From Phycisphaerales bacterium (GTDB lineage Bacteria; Planctomycetota; Phycisphaerae; Phycisphaerales; UBA1924), in assembly GCA_013360695.1 (NCBI GenBank), contig JABWBC010000008.1, positions 1 through 51,619 of the forward strand: a stretch of DNA of 51,619 nucleotides, given 5' to 3'. The notes under the pieces were generated by a model. The model was not told the origin of the DNA and did no database searches. It worked only from the letters and a program-made list of their open reading frames with translations. Below are positions 41,687 to 50,500 of this stretch, in pieces (position 1 is the stretch's first letter; each line of letters begins with the position of its first letter). The position numbers and the translations under genes are program-made.

Positions 41687-41917
41687 ATGGGACTTTTCTC
41701 GCAATCCCCCACCGTCGCCGCGAGGCGCTTGGCCGAGATCGAGCGAAAGCTCGACCTCATCATGGCCCACCTCGGCATCGAACCGCCCCCCGATGAGCAC
41801 GAGGATGTTCGGGCACTGGCCTTGTCGGGTCAGAAGATCGAGGCGATCAAACGCTATCGCGAGAAGACCGGCGCGGGCCTGGCCGAGGCCAAGGAGTATG
41901 TGGACGCGATCGCGTAG
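41687..41917 (+). CDS. Ribosomal protein L7/L12 C-terminal-like small protein
   Basis: 76 residues. The second half reads KIEAIKRYREKTGAGLAEAK followed by EYVDAIA, which is the conserved helix-loop-helix of the L7/L12 C-terminal domain (the part that recruits translation factors). The first half is a short helix with EIERKLDLIMAHLGIEPP and lacks the L7/L12 N-terminal dimerisation domain. Stand-alone proteins of this type occur in several bacterial phyla, with unknown role; it is not the true ribosomal protein. It sits between argG and argH but seems to have its own leaderless promoter. Confidence 0.8.
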   Translation: MGLFSQSPTVAARRLAEIERKLDLIMAHLGIEPPPDEHEDVRALALSGQKIEAIKRYREKTGAGLAEAKEYVDAIA

Positions 41918-42106
41918 GCCGACTGCTTGGAGCTCAAGCTCCTGCCTTCACTCACGCAAAGGGAGTTGAACCGAAACGTCCCGGGCCGCTCGTCCGAGCC
42001 CCCCTTTCGACGCGATGACCCCCGCCCGCTGCGATCGACTCGTCCATGTTCGGTGTCAAGTATCCATTGCCGAACGCAGCATTCACATCCATCCCGCGAG
42101 AACACC

Positions 42107-42697
42107 ATGCAAAGCAAAGCAACGACCGTCCAAGCGTACCTAAAGGAACTCCCCGAAGACCGGCGGGCGGCGATCTCCGCGGTGCGCGAGGTGATCCTGA
42201 AGAACCTCGACCCGACATTCGAAGAGGGGATGAACTACGGCATGATCGGCTACTACGTGCCGCACAGCGCGTACCCCCCGGGCTATCACTGCGATCCGTC
42301 TAAGCCGCTGCCGTTCGCGGGGCTTGCGTCGCAGAAGCAGCACATGTCGGTGTACCTCATGTCGGCGTACGGCGACAAGGGCGAATACTCCAAGCTTGTC
42401 GAGGGATTCAAGAAAGCCGGCAAAAAGCTCGACATGGGCGCGTGCTGCGTGCGCTTCAGGAAGCTCGAGGACCTGCCGCTCGACGTGATTGGGGCCGCCG
42501 TGAAGCGTGTGCCCGCGAAGACCTATATCGAACGCTACGAGTCCGTGCTCGAATCGATGGGCCGTGGACGGAACCGCAAGCCACAGGCACAGGAGGCACG
42601 AGAATCGAAGGCAGGCGCGAAGAAGGCCAAGAAGCCAGCAAAAAAGGCGGCAACAGCGAAGAACGGCACGAAGAAGAAGGCGAAGAAGGGGAAGTAG
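42107..42697 (+). CDS. DUF1801 protein with lysine/alanine-rich tail
   Basis: 196 residues from the ATG at 42107. The first ~145 residues match DUF1801: TVQAYLKELPEDRRAAISAV, EEGMNYGMIGYYVP, then HMSVYLMSAYG and MGACCVRFRKLEDLPLDVI. The last ~45 residues are Lys/Ala-rich (AKKAKKPAKKAATAKNG, KKKAKKGK), like histone H1 or HU tails, and should bind nucleic acid or another polyanion. DUF1801 proteins resemble the YdhG family, some thought to handle iron or small ligands; no activity is established. It shares the gap between argG and argH with a CHAD protein, itself a likely polyanion binder. Confidence 0.82.
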   Translation: MQSKATTVQAYLKELPEDRRAAISAVREVILKNLDPTFEEGMNYGMIGYYVPHSAYPPGYHCDPSKPLPFAGLASQKQHMSVYLMSAYGDKGEYSKLVEGFKKAGKKLDMGACCVRFRKLEDLPLDVIGAAVKRVPAKTYIERYESVLESMGRGRNRKPQAQEARESKAGAKKAKKPAKKAATAKNGTKKKAKKGK

Positions 42698-42821
42698 CCC
42701 ACAGTCACCATGGCGGGCTCCGTCCGCTGCGGCACGGCTTTGGAATCCTGACCCGTGGCTTTGTGAACGTCCGAGTTTCTGGGTGTTCGACGGCACATGA
42801 CGCGAGCAACTACGATCTCGC

Positions 42822-43727
42822 GTGAGTTCCGTTGAGTCCAACAAGCGGTCGCTCTCGGCAAAGGCCCGGGCCCGCCTCGCCGATCGTGTCCGATTGATCG
42901 CAAAGCTGTGTCACCACATGGAGAAGACCGGGCGGTGCTCGCGGGCGATTGTCCACGAACTGCGTCGCGCGTGCCGTGCCGCCGAGGCCGCGGCGTGGTT
43001 GCTGTCCTCGGCCGACCGGCCCAAATTCGAGAAGTTCCGTACGAAGCTCAAGCGGCTGCGCCGGAGGGCAGGAGCTGTACGGGACATCGACGTCGCCGGG
43101 ACTGTGCTCAAATCGCTCGCAAGCTCGCCATCGCTACGGCGCGACGTGCCGCGCGTGCGTGATTCGCTCAGGAAGAAGCGCCGGGAACGTGTCGAGCGAT
43201 TGCTCGCGTTCCTTCGCAAGCATCCTCGCGGCGGGATACCCGCCGCCGCCGACGCGCTCAAAGGAGTGAGCAGATCGTTGGGAGATGCGGGCGTCGTGCG
43301 ATCTCTCCGTGCACTCGACGCCCGCGTCCGTCGTCTCGCCGCAACGGGTCCACGGTCGATCGGAGCGATTCACACGCTGCGAATCGCGGGGAAGCGTGCC
43401 CTGCTGGCGGGCGAGATAGTCCGGCCAACGCCTCGCGAGTGCAATCCGCTCGCCGTCCTCGTCGATCAGATCGGCAGGCTCCTCGACCTTGAGGTTGCGC
43501 TTGCGTTGGCAACAGAACTGCTGAGCGAACTCGCATCTGAGCGAGCCGCGGGACGCGGGACGGAGCAAGGAAACAAGGGATCCCGGTCGAACTCGCAATT
43601 GCAGGCGATCAGGCCGCAACTGCTGTTCGCTACGCTCCGCCGCCTGGCCCGAATCGAGAAGTCGCAAGCCATCGCGCTGTGCGAGGCTCTGGATCGACCT
43701 CGCTCGCGGCGCGGAAGCGTGCAATGA
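42822..43727 (+). CDS. CHAD domain protein
   Basis: 301 residues from the GTG at 42822. It is an all-helical, strongly basic protein. HELRRACRAAEAAAWLL and FRTKLKRLRRRAGAVRDIDV carry the conserved CHAD pattern (H-x-x-R-x-x-x-R ... R-x-x-x-x-x-R-D-x-D), which repeats more weakly near IHTLRIAGKRALLAGEI. CHAD domains bind inorganic polyphosphate and often accompany polyphosphate enzymes; none is in this window. The stop lies 7 nt before argH, so the two are probably co-transcribed. A TACGAT hexamer 5 nt before the start could be a -10. The link to arginine synthesis is unknown. Confidence 0.83.
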   Translation: MSSVESNKRSLSAKARARLADRVRLIAKLCHHMEKTGRCSRAIVHELRRACRAAEAAAWLLSSADRPKFEKFRTKLKRLRRRAGAVRDIDVAGTVLKSLASSPSLRRDVPRVRDSLRKKRRERVERLLAFLRKHPRGGIPAAADALKGVSRSLGDAGVVRSLRALDARVRRLAATGPRSIGAIHTLRIAGKRALLAGEIVRPTPRECNPLAVLVDQIGRLLDLEVALALATELLSELASERAAGRGTEQGNKGSRSNSQLQAIRPQLLFATLRRLARIEKSQAIALCEALDRPRSRRGSVQ

Positions 43728-43734
43728 TCCTGCC

Positions 43735-45132
43735 ATGTCAAGAGGACTTGCCCAGGGGCGTTTCGACGCCGAAGCCGACCCGCTCTTCCGCCAGCTCAAC
43801 GATTCGCTTCCCTTCGATCATCGCCTGCTGGTGCAGGACATCGAGGGCTCGATCGCCTGGGCCGCCGCCATCGCCGCCGCGGGCGTGCTCTCGCCCGACG
43901 AACTGGCGAAGCTCACGGCGGCCCTGAACTCGCTGCTCGCCGAGGCCAGGACAAACCCGGACCTGGTGCTCCAATCGCTCGGGCGCGACGAAGACGTTCA
44001 CTCGTATGTCGAGCGACGGCTGATCGAGAGCGTTGGCGCGCTGGGCAAGAAGCTGCACACCGGCCGCAGCCGCAATGACCAGGTCGCGACGGACGTGCGC
44101 CTATGGACCAGGAGCGCGATCGACGCCCGCCTGAGCGAGCTGCGCGACGCCCGCCGCTCGCTGGTAAATCTCGCCGCTCGCGAGCGTTCGACGATTTTTC
44201 CCGGGTACACGCACCTGCAGCGGGCCCAGCCGATCCTGTTCGCGCACTGGGCGCTGGCGTACGAATCGATGCTGGCCCGCGATTCGGCACGCCTGACCGA
44301 CTGCCGCGAGCGCGTCAACATCTGCCCGCTCGGTTCGGCGGCGCTCGCCGGTACGACGTACGCGATCGACCGCGTGAAGCTGGCGCGGGATCTTGGCTTT
44401 TCCGAACCGAGCGCCAACAGCCTCGACGCGACCGCCGACCGCGACTTCATCGCCGAGACGCTCTTCTGCCTCGCGCAAACATCCGTGCATCTCTCGCGCA
44501 TGGCCGAGGACCTCATCCTCTTCATGACGCAGGAATACGGCTTTGTCGAGATGGACGACAGCGTGACCAGCGGCAGCAGTCTGATGCCGCAGAAGAAAAA
44601 CCCCGACGCGTGCGAGCTTCTTCGCGGAAAATCGGGGCGATTGATCGGTTCGCTTGTCTCGATCCTCGCGACGATGAAGGGCCTGCCGCTCGCGTACAAC
44701 AAGGACCTGCAAGAGGACAAGGAGCCGCTGTTCGACGCGATGGACCAGCTCTCGATGTGCCTCCGCGTCGTGCCGCGCGTGCTCGACGGGCTGAAGGTGC
44801 GGCGCGAGGTGTGCCGCGACGCGGCTCTTGGTGGTTACGCCAACGCGACGGAACTCGCTGACTACCTCGTCGGCAAGGGCGTGCCGTTCCGCGAGGCCCA
44901 CGACATCGTCGGGCGACTGGTGCGCCACGCGATCTCCAAGTTCGTCAAGCTTGAGGAGCTCACGCTCGTCGATTTCACCGAGCAGTGCAAGGCAATCGGG
45001 CCGGATGTGTACGACGCACTCAAGCTCGATACCGGACTCGCGAGGCGAGAAGTGCTCGGAGGCACGGGGCCCAAGGCCGTCGCCCAGGCGATCGAACGGG
45101 CCCGGCGTGCTCTGGGCCATTCACCCGAATAG
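43735..45132 (+). CDS. argH: Argininosuccinate lyase
   Basis: 465 residues from the ATG at 43735. Fumarase/aspartase superfamily: RFDAEADPLFRQLNDSLPFD, the conserved HTGRSRNDQVATD, TIFPGYTHLQRAQP, and the signature loop GSSLMPQKKNPDACELLRGK with the catalytic Ser. It splits argininosuccinate to arginine and fumarate, completing the pathway started by argC, B, F and G upstream. An AATGAT hexamer sits 6 nt before the ATG, but the -35 is poor, and transcription from the CHAD gene 7 nt upstream is as likely. Confidence 0.95.
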   Translation: MSRGLAQGRFDAEADPLFRQLNDSLPFDHRLLVQDIEGSIAWAAAIAAAGVLSPDELAKLTAALNSLLAEARTNPDLVLQSLGRDEDVHSYVERRLIESVGALGKKLHTGRSRNDQVATDVRLWTRSAIDARLSELRDARRSLVNLAARERSTIFPGYTHLQRAQPILFAHWALAYESMLARDSARLTDCRERVNICPLGSAALAGTTYAIDRVKLARDLGFSEPSANSLDATADRDFIAETLFCLAQTSVHLSRMAEDLILFMTQEYGFVEMDDSVTSGSSLMPQKKNPDACELLRGKSGRLIGSLVSILATMKGLPLAYNKDLQEDKEPLFDAMDQLSMCLRVVPRVLDGLKVRREVCRDAALGGYANATELADYLVGKGVPFREAHDIVGRLVRHAISKFVKLEELTLVDFTEQCKAIGPDVYDALKLDTGLARREVLGGTGPKAVAQAIERARRALGHSPE

Positions 45133-45214
45133 CCCAAGATTGCCTCCGATCGGCACGACCGGCGCTGTACGATGCAATCCTGAGTGACGCCGGAGGAAAC
45201 GAAGGGGGTGGTGG

Positions 45215-47206
45215 ATGGGACCAGCTTCGCGAATTGTCATTCCGCTCGCGCTGGCCATGGCCGCGGGCCAGGCCGAGGCTCAGTCCACTCGCCTGCTCAC
45301 CCGCGCCGACTACGAATCCCGCTTGCGCGGCCTGTGGCTGGGCGAGTGCATCGCCAACTGGACCGGACTGCGCACCGAAGCGTCTCGAACCTCGCCACCC
45401 TTCTTAACCGACGCCGATTGGGGCACGCAGCCCCCAGGCGCGCACGGCCCGATCGTCTTCGTCACCGAGCAGAACCCCTGGCGCGCCGACGACGACACCG
45501 ACATCGAGTACGTCTACACGCACCTGGTCCGCGTCGACGACACCAACGAACTCTCGCCCGACAACATTCGCGACGGCTGGATCGAGCACATCAACCGCTC
45601 CATCTGGGTCAGCAACAAGACCGCACGCACCCTCATGGATCGCGGCGTCACGCCACCCGGAACCGCGTACGGCGTCGCCAACCCCAATTGGCTTATGATC
45701 GATGCGCAGCTCACCACCGAGATCTTCGGCGCCCTCGCGCCGGGCATGCCCCACGAAGCACTCCGCTTCGCCGCGCTGCCCATCGCGACCACGGCGGGGA
45801 GCCACGCCGCCATGGCCTCGCGCTTCTTCGTGCTGCTCTACAGCTATGCGCCGGTCGCGCCCCGCTCGCTCTCCCCGCACGAGAAGAACCTGTGGTTGAT
45901 CGACCGCGCCCGCGCGTTCATGCCCGAAGGCTCCAAGGCCGCGGGGATCGTCGACTTCGTGCGATCCGACGCGCTCGCGAACCCCGATCCCGACGACTGG
46001 GAAAGCACGCGCGACAAGATCTATGCACGCTATCAGCGCGACGCGACCATCAACGGCTTTCGCTATCGCGGCTGGTATGAATCCAGCATCAACTTCGCCA
46101 CCGCGATCATGGCCCTCATCTACGGGCAAGGCGACTACAAACGCACCGTCCAGATCGGCACGCTCTCGGGCTGGGATTCCGACAATCCAACCGCGACGCT
46201 CGGAGGGCTGCTCGGCCTGCTCAATGGCGAGCAATGGGTCCGCGATGCCTTCCCTGACAAGACCATCTCCTCGCTCTACTGGGCCACCGCGACGCGCGAC
46301 AATCTCCCCGATTGGACGCCCACCGAGTCGGGCGAAGATCGCTTTGACCTCCTCGCGGCACGCACCATTCCCATGGTCGAGCGTGCGATCCTCGACGCCG
46401 GCGGATTCGTCGATGAAACGCGCGGTCGGTGGCTGCTCGCGCCCGTGCCCGCGACGCCCGCCAGTTCGCTCGATCCCAACTGGCGCGACTGGCTCGCAAG
46501 CGCCAATCGAAGCGTCCGCGCCGCGGGCGGCGTGGTCACCGCCACCTCGAACATCACCGGTGCGCCCTGGGGATGCCAGTGCAGCGGCGTCCCCCCCTGC
46601 ATCGCCAATGGCTACGAGCTCGACTGGTCAGGCATCGAACCTGGCGAGAGCGCCCGCGTGCAGTTCTCCTCGCGCATCACCACGCCGACGCCCGGCGCAA
46701 CCCTCCAACTCGGAGTCGAATACAGCATCCCCATGAACGCCCGCACCGTCCGATTCCTTGAAGGCGATCAGTGGGCCGACGCCGACGAGGGCGGATGGTT
46801 CGATTCCATTACGGTCGAAGTCCGCGTCGCGGGTGTGTGGAATCCATTGCCGCCCGAGACGATTCAGAGCGAGCCGCTCGACCCGGCTCGACCCTTCCAG
46901 ACCATCGAGTGGCATCTCCCGGCGACGATCGCAAATGTCACCGGCATCCGCGTCCGCGGCCCGGTCGGGGGCTCCTGGGGCTACGCCACCTGCCTCGAAC
47001 TCGACGCCCTCGCCGAACGCCCCGCGCCATTCGCCACCTTCGATCTCAACGGCGACGCCGCGATCGACATCGAAGACATGTACTCCTGGCGCGATCACCC
47101 GATCGATCTCGACGGCGATGGCGCGGCGAACCAGTCGGACCTGGATTTTCTGCAGGCCGCCGCTCGCTGGCGCGAGATCGATGACATGAGCTCCCAGCGA
47201 CGCTGA
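45215..47206 (+). CDS. Secreted ADP-ribosylglycohydrolase-like protein with dockerin-like C-terminus
   Basis: 663 residues from the ATG at 45215 (GAAGGGGG upstream). The signal peptide is IVIPLALAMAAGQAEAQ. Residues ~30-430 show the ADP-ribosylglycohydrolase (ARH/DraG) layout: an N-terminal GLWLGECIANWTG, an acidic metal site DDDTDIEYVY and the second metal motif GWDSDNPTATLGGLLG, comparable to GGDTD-T-N-x-x-x in the family. A beta-rich carbohydrate-binding-like part follows, and the end carries two EF-hand-like loops, FDLNGDAAIDIEDMYSW and IDLDGDGAANQSDLDFL, but no terminal Gly-Cys. DraG-type enzymes remove ADP-ribose from proteins in the cytoplasm. A secreted form cannot act there, so its substrate may be an extracellular ADP-ribose or another N/O-glycosidic bond. 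Exact activity is unproven. Confidence 0.75.
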   Translation: MGPASRIVIPLALAMAAGQAEAQSTRLLTRADYESRLRGLWLGECIANWTGLRTEASRTSPPFLTDADWGTQPPGAHGPIVFVTEQNPWRADDDTDIEYVYTHLVRVDDTNELSPDNIRDGWIEHINRSIWVSNKTARTLMDRGVTPPGTAYGVANPNWLMIDAQLTTEIFGALAPGMPHEALRFAALPIATTAGSHAAMASRFFVLLYSYAPVAPRSLSPHEKNLWLIDRARAFMPEGSKAAGIVDFVRSDALANPDPDDWESTRDKIYARYQRDATINGFRYRGWYESSINFATAIMALIYGQGDYKRTVQIGTLSGWDSDNPTATLGGLLGLLNGEQWVRDAFPDKTISSLYWATATRDNLPDWTPTESGEDRFDLLAARTIPMVERAILDAGGFVDETRGRWLLAPVPATPASSLDPNWRDWLASANRSVRAAGGVVTATSNITGAPWGCQCSGVPPCIANGYELDWSGIEPGESARVQFSSRITTPTPGATLQLGVEYSIPMNARTVRFLEGDQWADADEGGWFDSITVEVRVAGVWNPLPPETIQSEPLDPARPFQTIEWHLPATIANVTGIRVRGPVGGSWGYATCLELDALAERPAPFATFDLNGDAAIDIEDMYSWRDHPIDLDGDGAANQSDLDFLQAAARWREIDDMSSQRR

Positions 47207-47559
47207 CGCCGCACCTCGGAGCGCAGGTGAACATCGCGCCCCACCCGTCTTCCCTCGGGCGCCGATCGCGGAACGATGGTCGACGGATATCGCCAAACAT
47301 GGACGGTTCGTCTGGGATTCGTGGGGTCCTCAGGCCCCAGGCCCGAGTGTTCGTAAGCGGGGTGTGGAGCGAGGAGTCTTCGACGAGCGACACCCCCCGC
47401 TGGGTCGGCCCACACGACCATGCTGCCCGTAGGGCTGCTCGTGGCGCGCGAAACGCCCTGCCTTGCCGCACCCGGCAAATCGCGGAAGAACCTAAACAAA
47501 CGCGGGGCGCTCGGTCGCGCCCCGCGGGGTGAACTCTCACTCACATCAGTCCGCCTCGA
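47207..47559. other. 353-bp convergent gap
   Basis: No gene supported. It ends the ADP-ribosylglycohydrolase-like gene (plus) and the giant protein gene (minus). Only the minus-strand terminator at 47491-47526 is clear. The imperfect hairpin around 47318-47335 has no T-run. Confidence 0.55.
47491..47526 (-). terminator. Rho-independent terminator of the giant repeat-protein gene
   Basis: CGCGGGGCGC (47501-47510) pairs perfectly with GCGCCCCGCG (47517-47526) around a 6-nt loop; on the minus strand it continues into TTTGTTTAGG. It lies 34 nt past the stop codon at 47560. Confidence 0.82.
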
Positions 47560-50500
47560 TCACGCGAACTGGCTGTACGGCACGGTGATGCCCAGCGGCA
47601 CGCCCGAGGTCGTCCAGCCGCCGCCCAGGTAGAGGTCGTAGTGCGTCATGGTCGCGGTGATCGGCACCACCGACTCCACGATCACGCTGAAGAAGTTGAG
47701 GCCCGGTCGATCGATGATGAGTTCCGACAGCTCGTGCAGCTTGAGCTGGGCGAAATCGCCCGCGTCGACCGGCACGAACACCGACAGCGTGTCGTTCACG
47801 CCCGTGAACTGCAGCGTCACCTTCACGTTGACGCCGAGGTTCGTCGGGTTCGAGAACGCCAGCGTCTCGAAGTAGAGCGAGCCGGCCAGCGCCGTGTTGA
47901 TGAACGCGTCGCCGAAGTAGAGCGTGTTGGCCGCGACGTTCGTGGTGCCCGTCGCGTCGGCATCGCCGAAGCTCCGCTGGCTGCCGGTCACGACCACCGG
48001 CACGTTGGAGCTGTACGAGAGGCCGATCGGCTGGTTGGCGACGAACTGCAGGTCCGTCCCCCTGAGCACGACCGTGCGCCCGGCGGGAACGTTGATGATG
48101 CGGATCAGGTCGGGCAGGTCGGCCGCGACGTACTTGCCGCGGAGCTGCACCGCCGCCACCGTGGTGCTCGGGTTGAAGATCGCCAGCTCGGCGGTGACGA
48201 TGTCGCCGTTGGCGAGCTGCGGCACCGAGCCGGTGGTGCTCCCGCCCGCGGCGTCGGCGACGAGCGCGAAGCCCTCGCCGTTGACCGCGTCGTAGTGCGA
48301 CAGCGACGCCGCGATGCCGATGAAGTCGACCTGGTTCTGGGAGTTGGTCGCGGCCGCCGTCAGTCGGGCGCCCGAGACGCCGATCGGCCAGGTCGCGATG
48401 TCGTGGATGTTGAAGCCGAATCGCTTGTTGGCCCCGACGGCCTGGTTGTAGGTGAGCGATTCGCCGTTGGGACCGAACGCCTTGAGCGTCACGGTTACGC
48501 CGAACGGGTTGGGGTTGTAGTACGGGATGATATCAACCACCGCGCCCGGCACGCGCTCAACGCGGGCGAAGCTCCAATCATCGCTGAGCGTCGGCGTAAA
48601 GCTGTCGCCGATCGCCGATCCAAAGTCGTAGTGGGCGAGCGTGGCGCCCAGGAGGCCCGTCGATTCAACGATGACGGCGTAGGGTTTGTCGGGAAGAACG
48701 CCCGCCGCGTGCCCGTTGGCCGCATCGCTGATAGTCACGCCGTCGCGGGCGCCCGCGGCGATCGTGAAGTTGTTGACGACGACGGTCTCGGGGCTCCCGT
48801 CCTCGTACCGCAGGCGGACGGTGTACTGCACCGGGAACGCGTTGGTATTGGCCAGCGACACAAACTCGCGGATCGCGCTGCTGGTGTAGCCCTCGGGGAA
48901 ATAGAGGTAATTGGTGCCGGGCTCGCTGTCGACCAGCACCTCGTAGGCGCCCACGCCGCTCCCGATGCCCGAAACGATGATCCAGTAGTCGGCGTTGGAA
49001 TTGGCCGTGAACGAGACGTTGGCGTTGGCGCCGGGCAGGCCCGCGGCGTCGTACACCACCACCGCGTCCTCGTCGGCGGCGTTGAGGATCGTGACCGCCG
49101 CATCCAGGACCGAGCCCTCGGGCGTGCGCACATGCACGAACGCGCGCCCGCTGGTCCGCCCGCCCAGCAGGGTCGGGGAACGGAAGCGGAAGAGATCGCG
49201 GTCGCCCGCCACGTTGACCGTGTCGCTGGCGCGCCCGTCACCGTTCCGCGGGTTGATGACGATCGACGTCGGCGTGTTGAAGTCGATCTGGCCCGGATCG
49301 TCGCCATCGCCGTTGGGAGGCGATTCGCCGTCGACGAGGAGCTGGTATTCGCCCGTGAGCGTCGCGGGCGGATCGAGGTTCTCGACCGCCGAGACGAGCA
49401 CATAGTACGTTTGCCCGCTGTTAAGCTCCGGGAACGTGTACGTCACCGCGACCGAGACCGAGGCCGTCGGGATGTCGGTCGTCGACACGTCCGCGAGGAG
49501 CGCCTCGGTGTTGTCGAAGATGCGTAGACGCGGCGCGAAGCGTCCCGACGACGTGGAGAACGAGGTCAGCGTGATCACGACCGTGCCGGTCTTGATCGGG
49601 GAGAACTTGAAGAGGTCGGTGTCGTCGTTGGGCAGGAGCTTCGGGTTGCCCAGGTCGTTCGGGATGCCGTTGCCGATCGCTCCGTTGCCCGAGGCGCTGC
49701 TCATCGGGATCTCGAACGCGATGTCGAACTCGGTGATGTTGGGATAATCGTCGATCACCGGGCTGTTGACCGAGATGGTGTAGTCGCCGAACGTCGTGGT
49801 CGAGTTGGAGATGAGAACGTAGTAGGTGTGCCCGCGGACCACGGTGAAGATGCCCGTGTCGGCCGGGTCGAACGTGAAGCCGTCATCGAACGCCGTGCCC
49901 GTCGCGATCGTGACCGGCACGTCGCTGACCAGCTCGATGATGGTGACCGTCGGCACGATCGTGCTGTCGTCGGGACGCGAGACGATGACGCCCGCCTCGC
50001 CGCCCGCCGCCGCGGTGAACACGAACAGGTCCGTGTCCTCCACCTTCTCGGTGGTGCCCGTGCCGATCCCCGCGCCGGTGCCCGGGTCGATCGTGATGCC
50101 CGAGGCATAGGTGTACTCGCCCGCGTCGGGATGGTCGTCCGTCGGCGGGAAGGAGATCGTGAGCGTGTAGTCGCCGTATTCCTTCGACGGGTCCGTCGCC
50201 GACACGACGACGTAGTAATACGGGTACGTGTTGTTGGTGAGCGTTGAGGTTCGGGCCGGCGTCACCGGGAAGGAGACCTGCGCGTCGTTGTTGGTCGACG
50301 AGAGGTTGTCGTTGTACGCGATGCGCAGGATGATCGTGTTGCCGACCAGATCCTCCGAGACCTCGTACACCGTGACGTACGGGTTGAGCGTGCTCGCCGA
50401 CTTTCCGTCGACCAGCACCGTCATGGTCTGGTAGTCGTACGACGTGAAGCGGAAGACGTCGGTGTCGCCCGGCTGCTCGAGCTTCCCGTCCGACTGCCCG

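Noticed and set aside
47318-47335. Hairpin-like sequence after the ADP-ribosylglycohydrolase-like gene
   Set aside because: The pairing has a bulge, and no T-run follows, so it was not called a terminator.
47641-49527. 628-codon plus-strand frame opposite the giant repeat protein
   Set aside because: Arg/Val/Asp-rich shadow without motifs; the minus frame shows repeated, structured modules.
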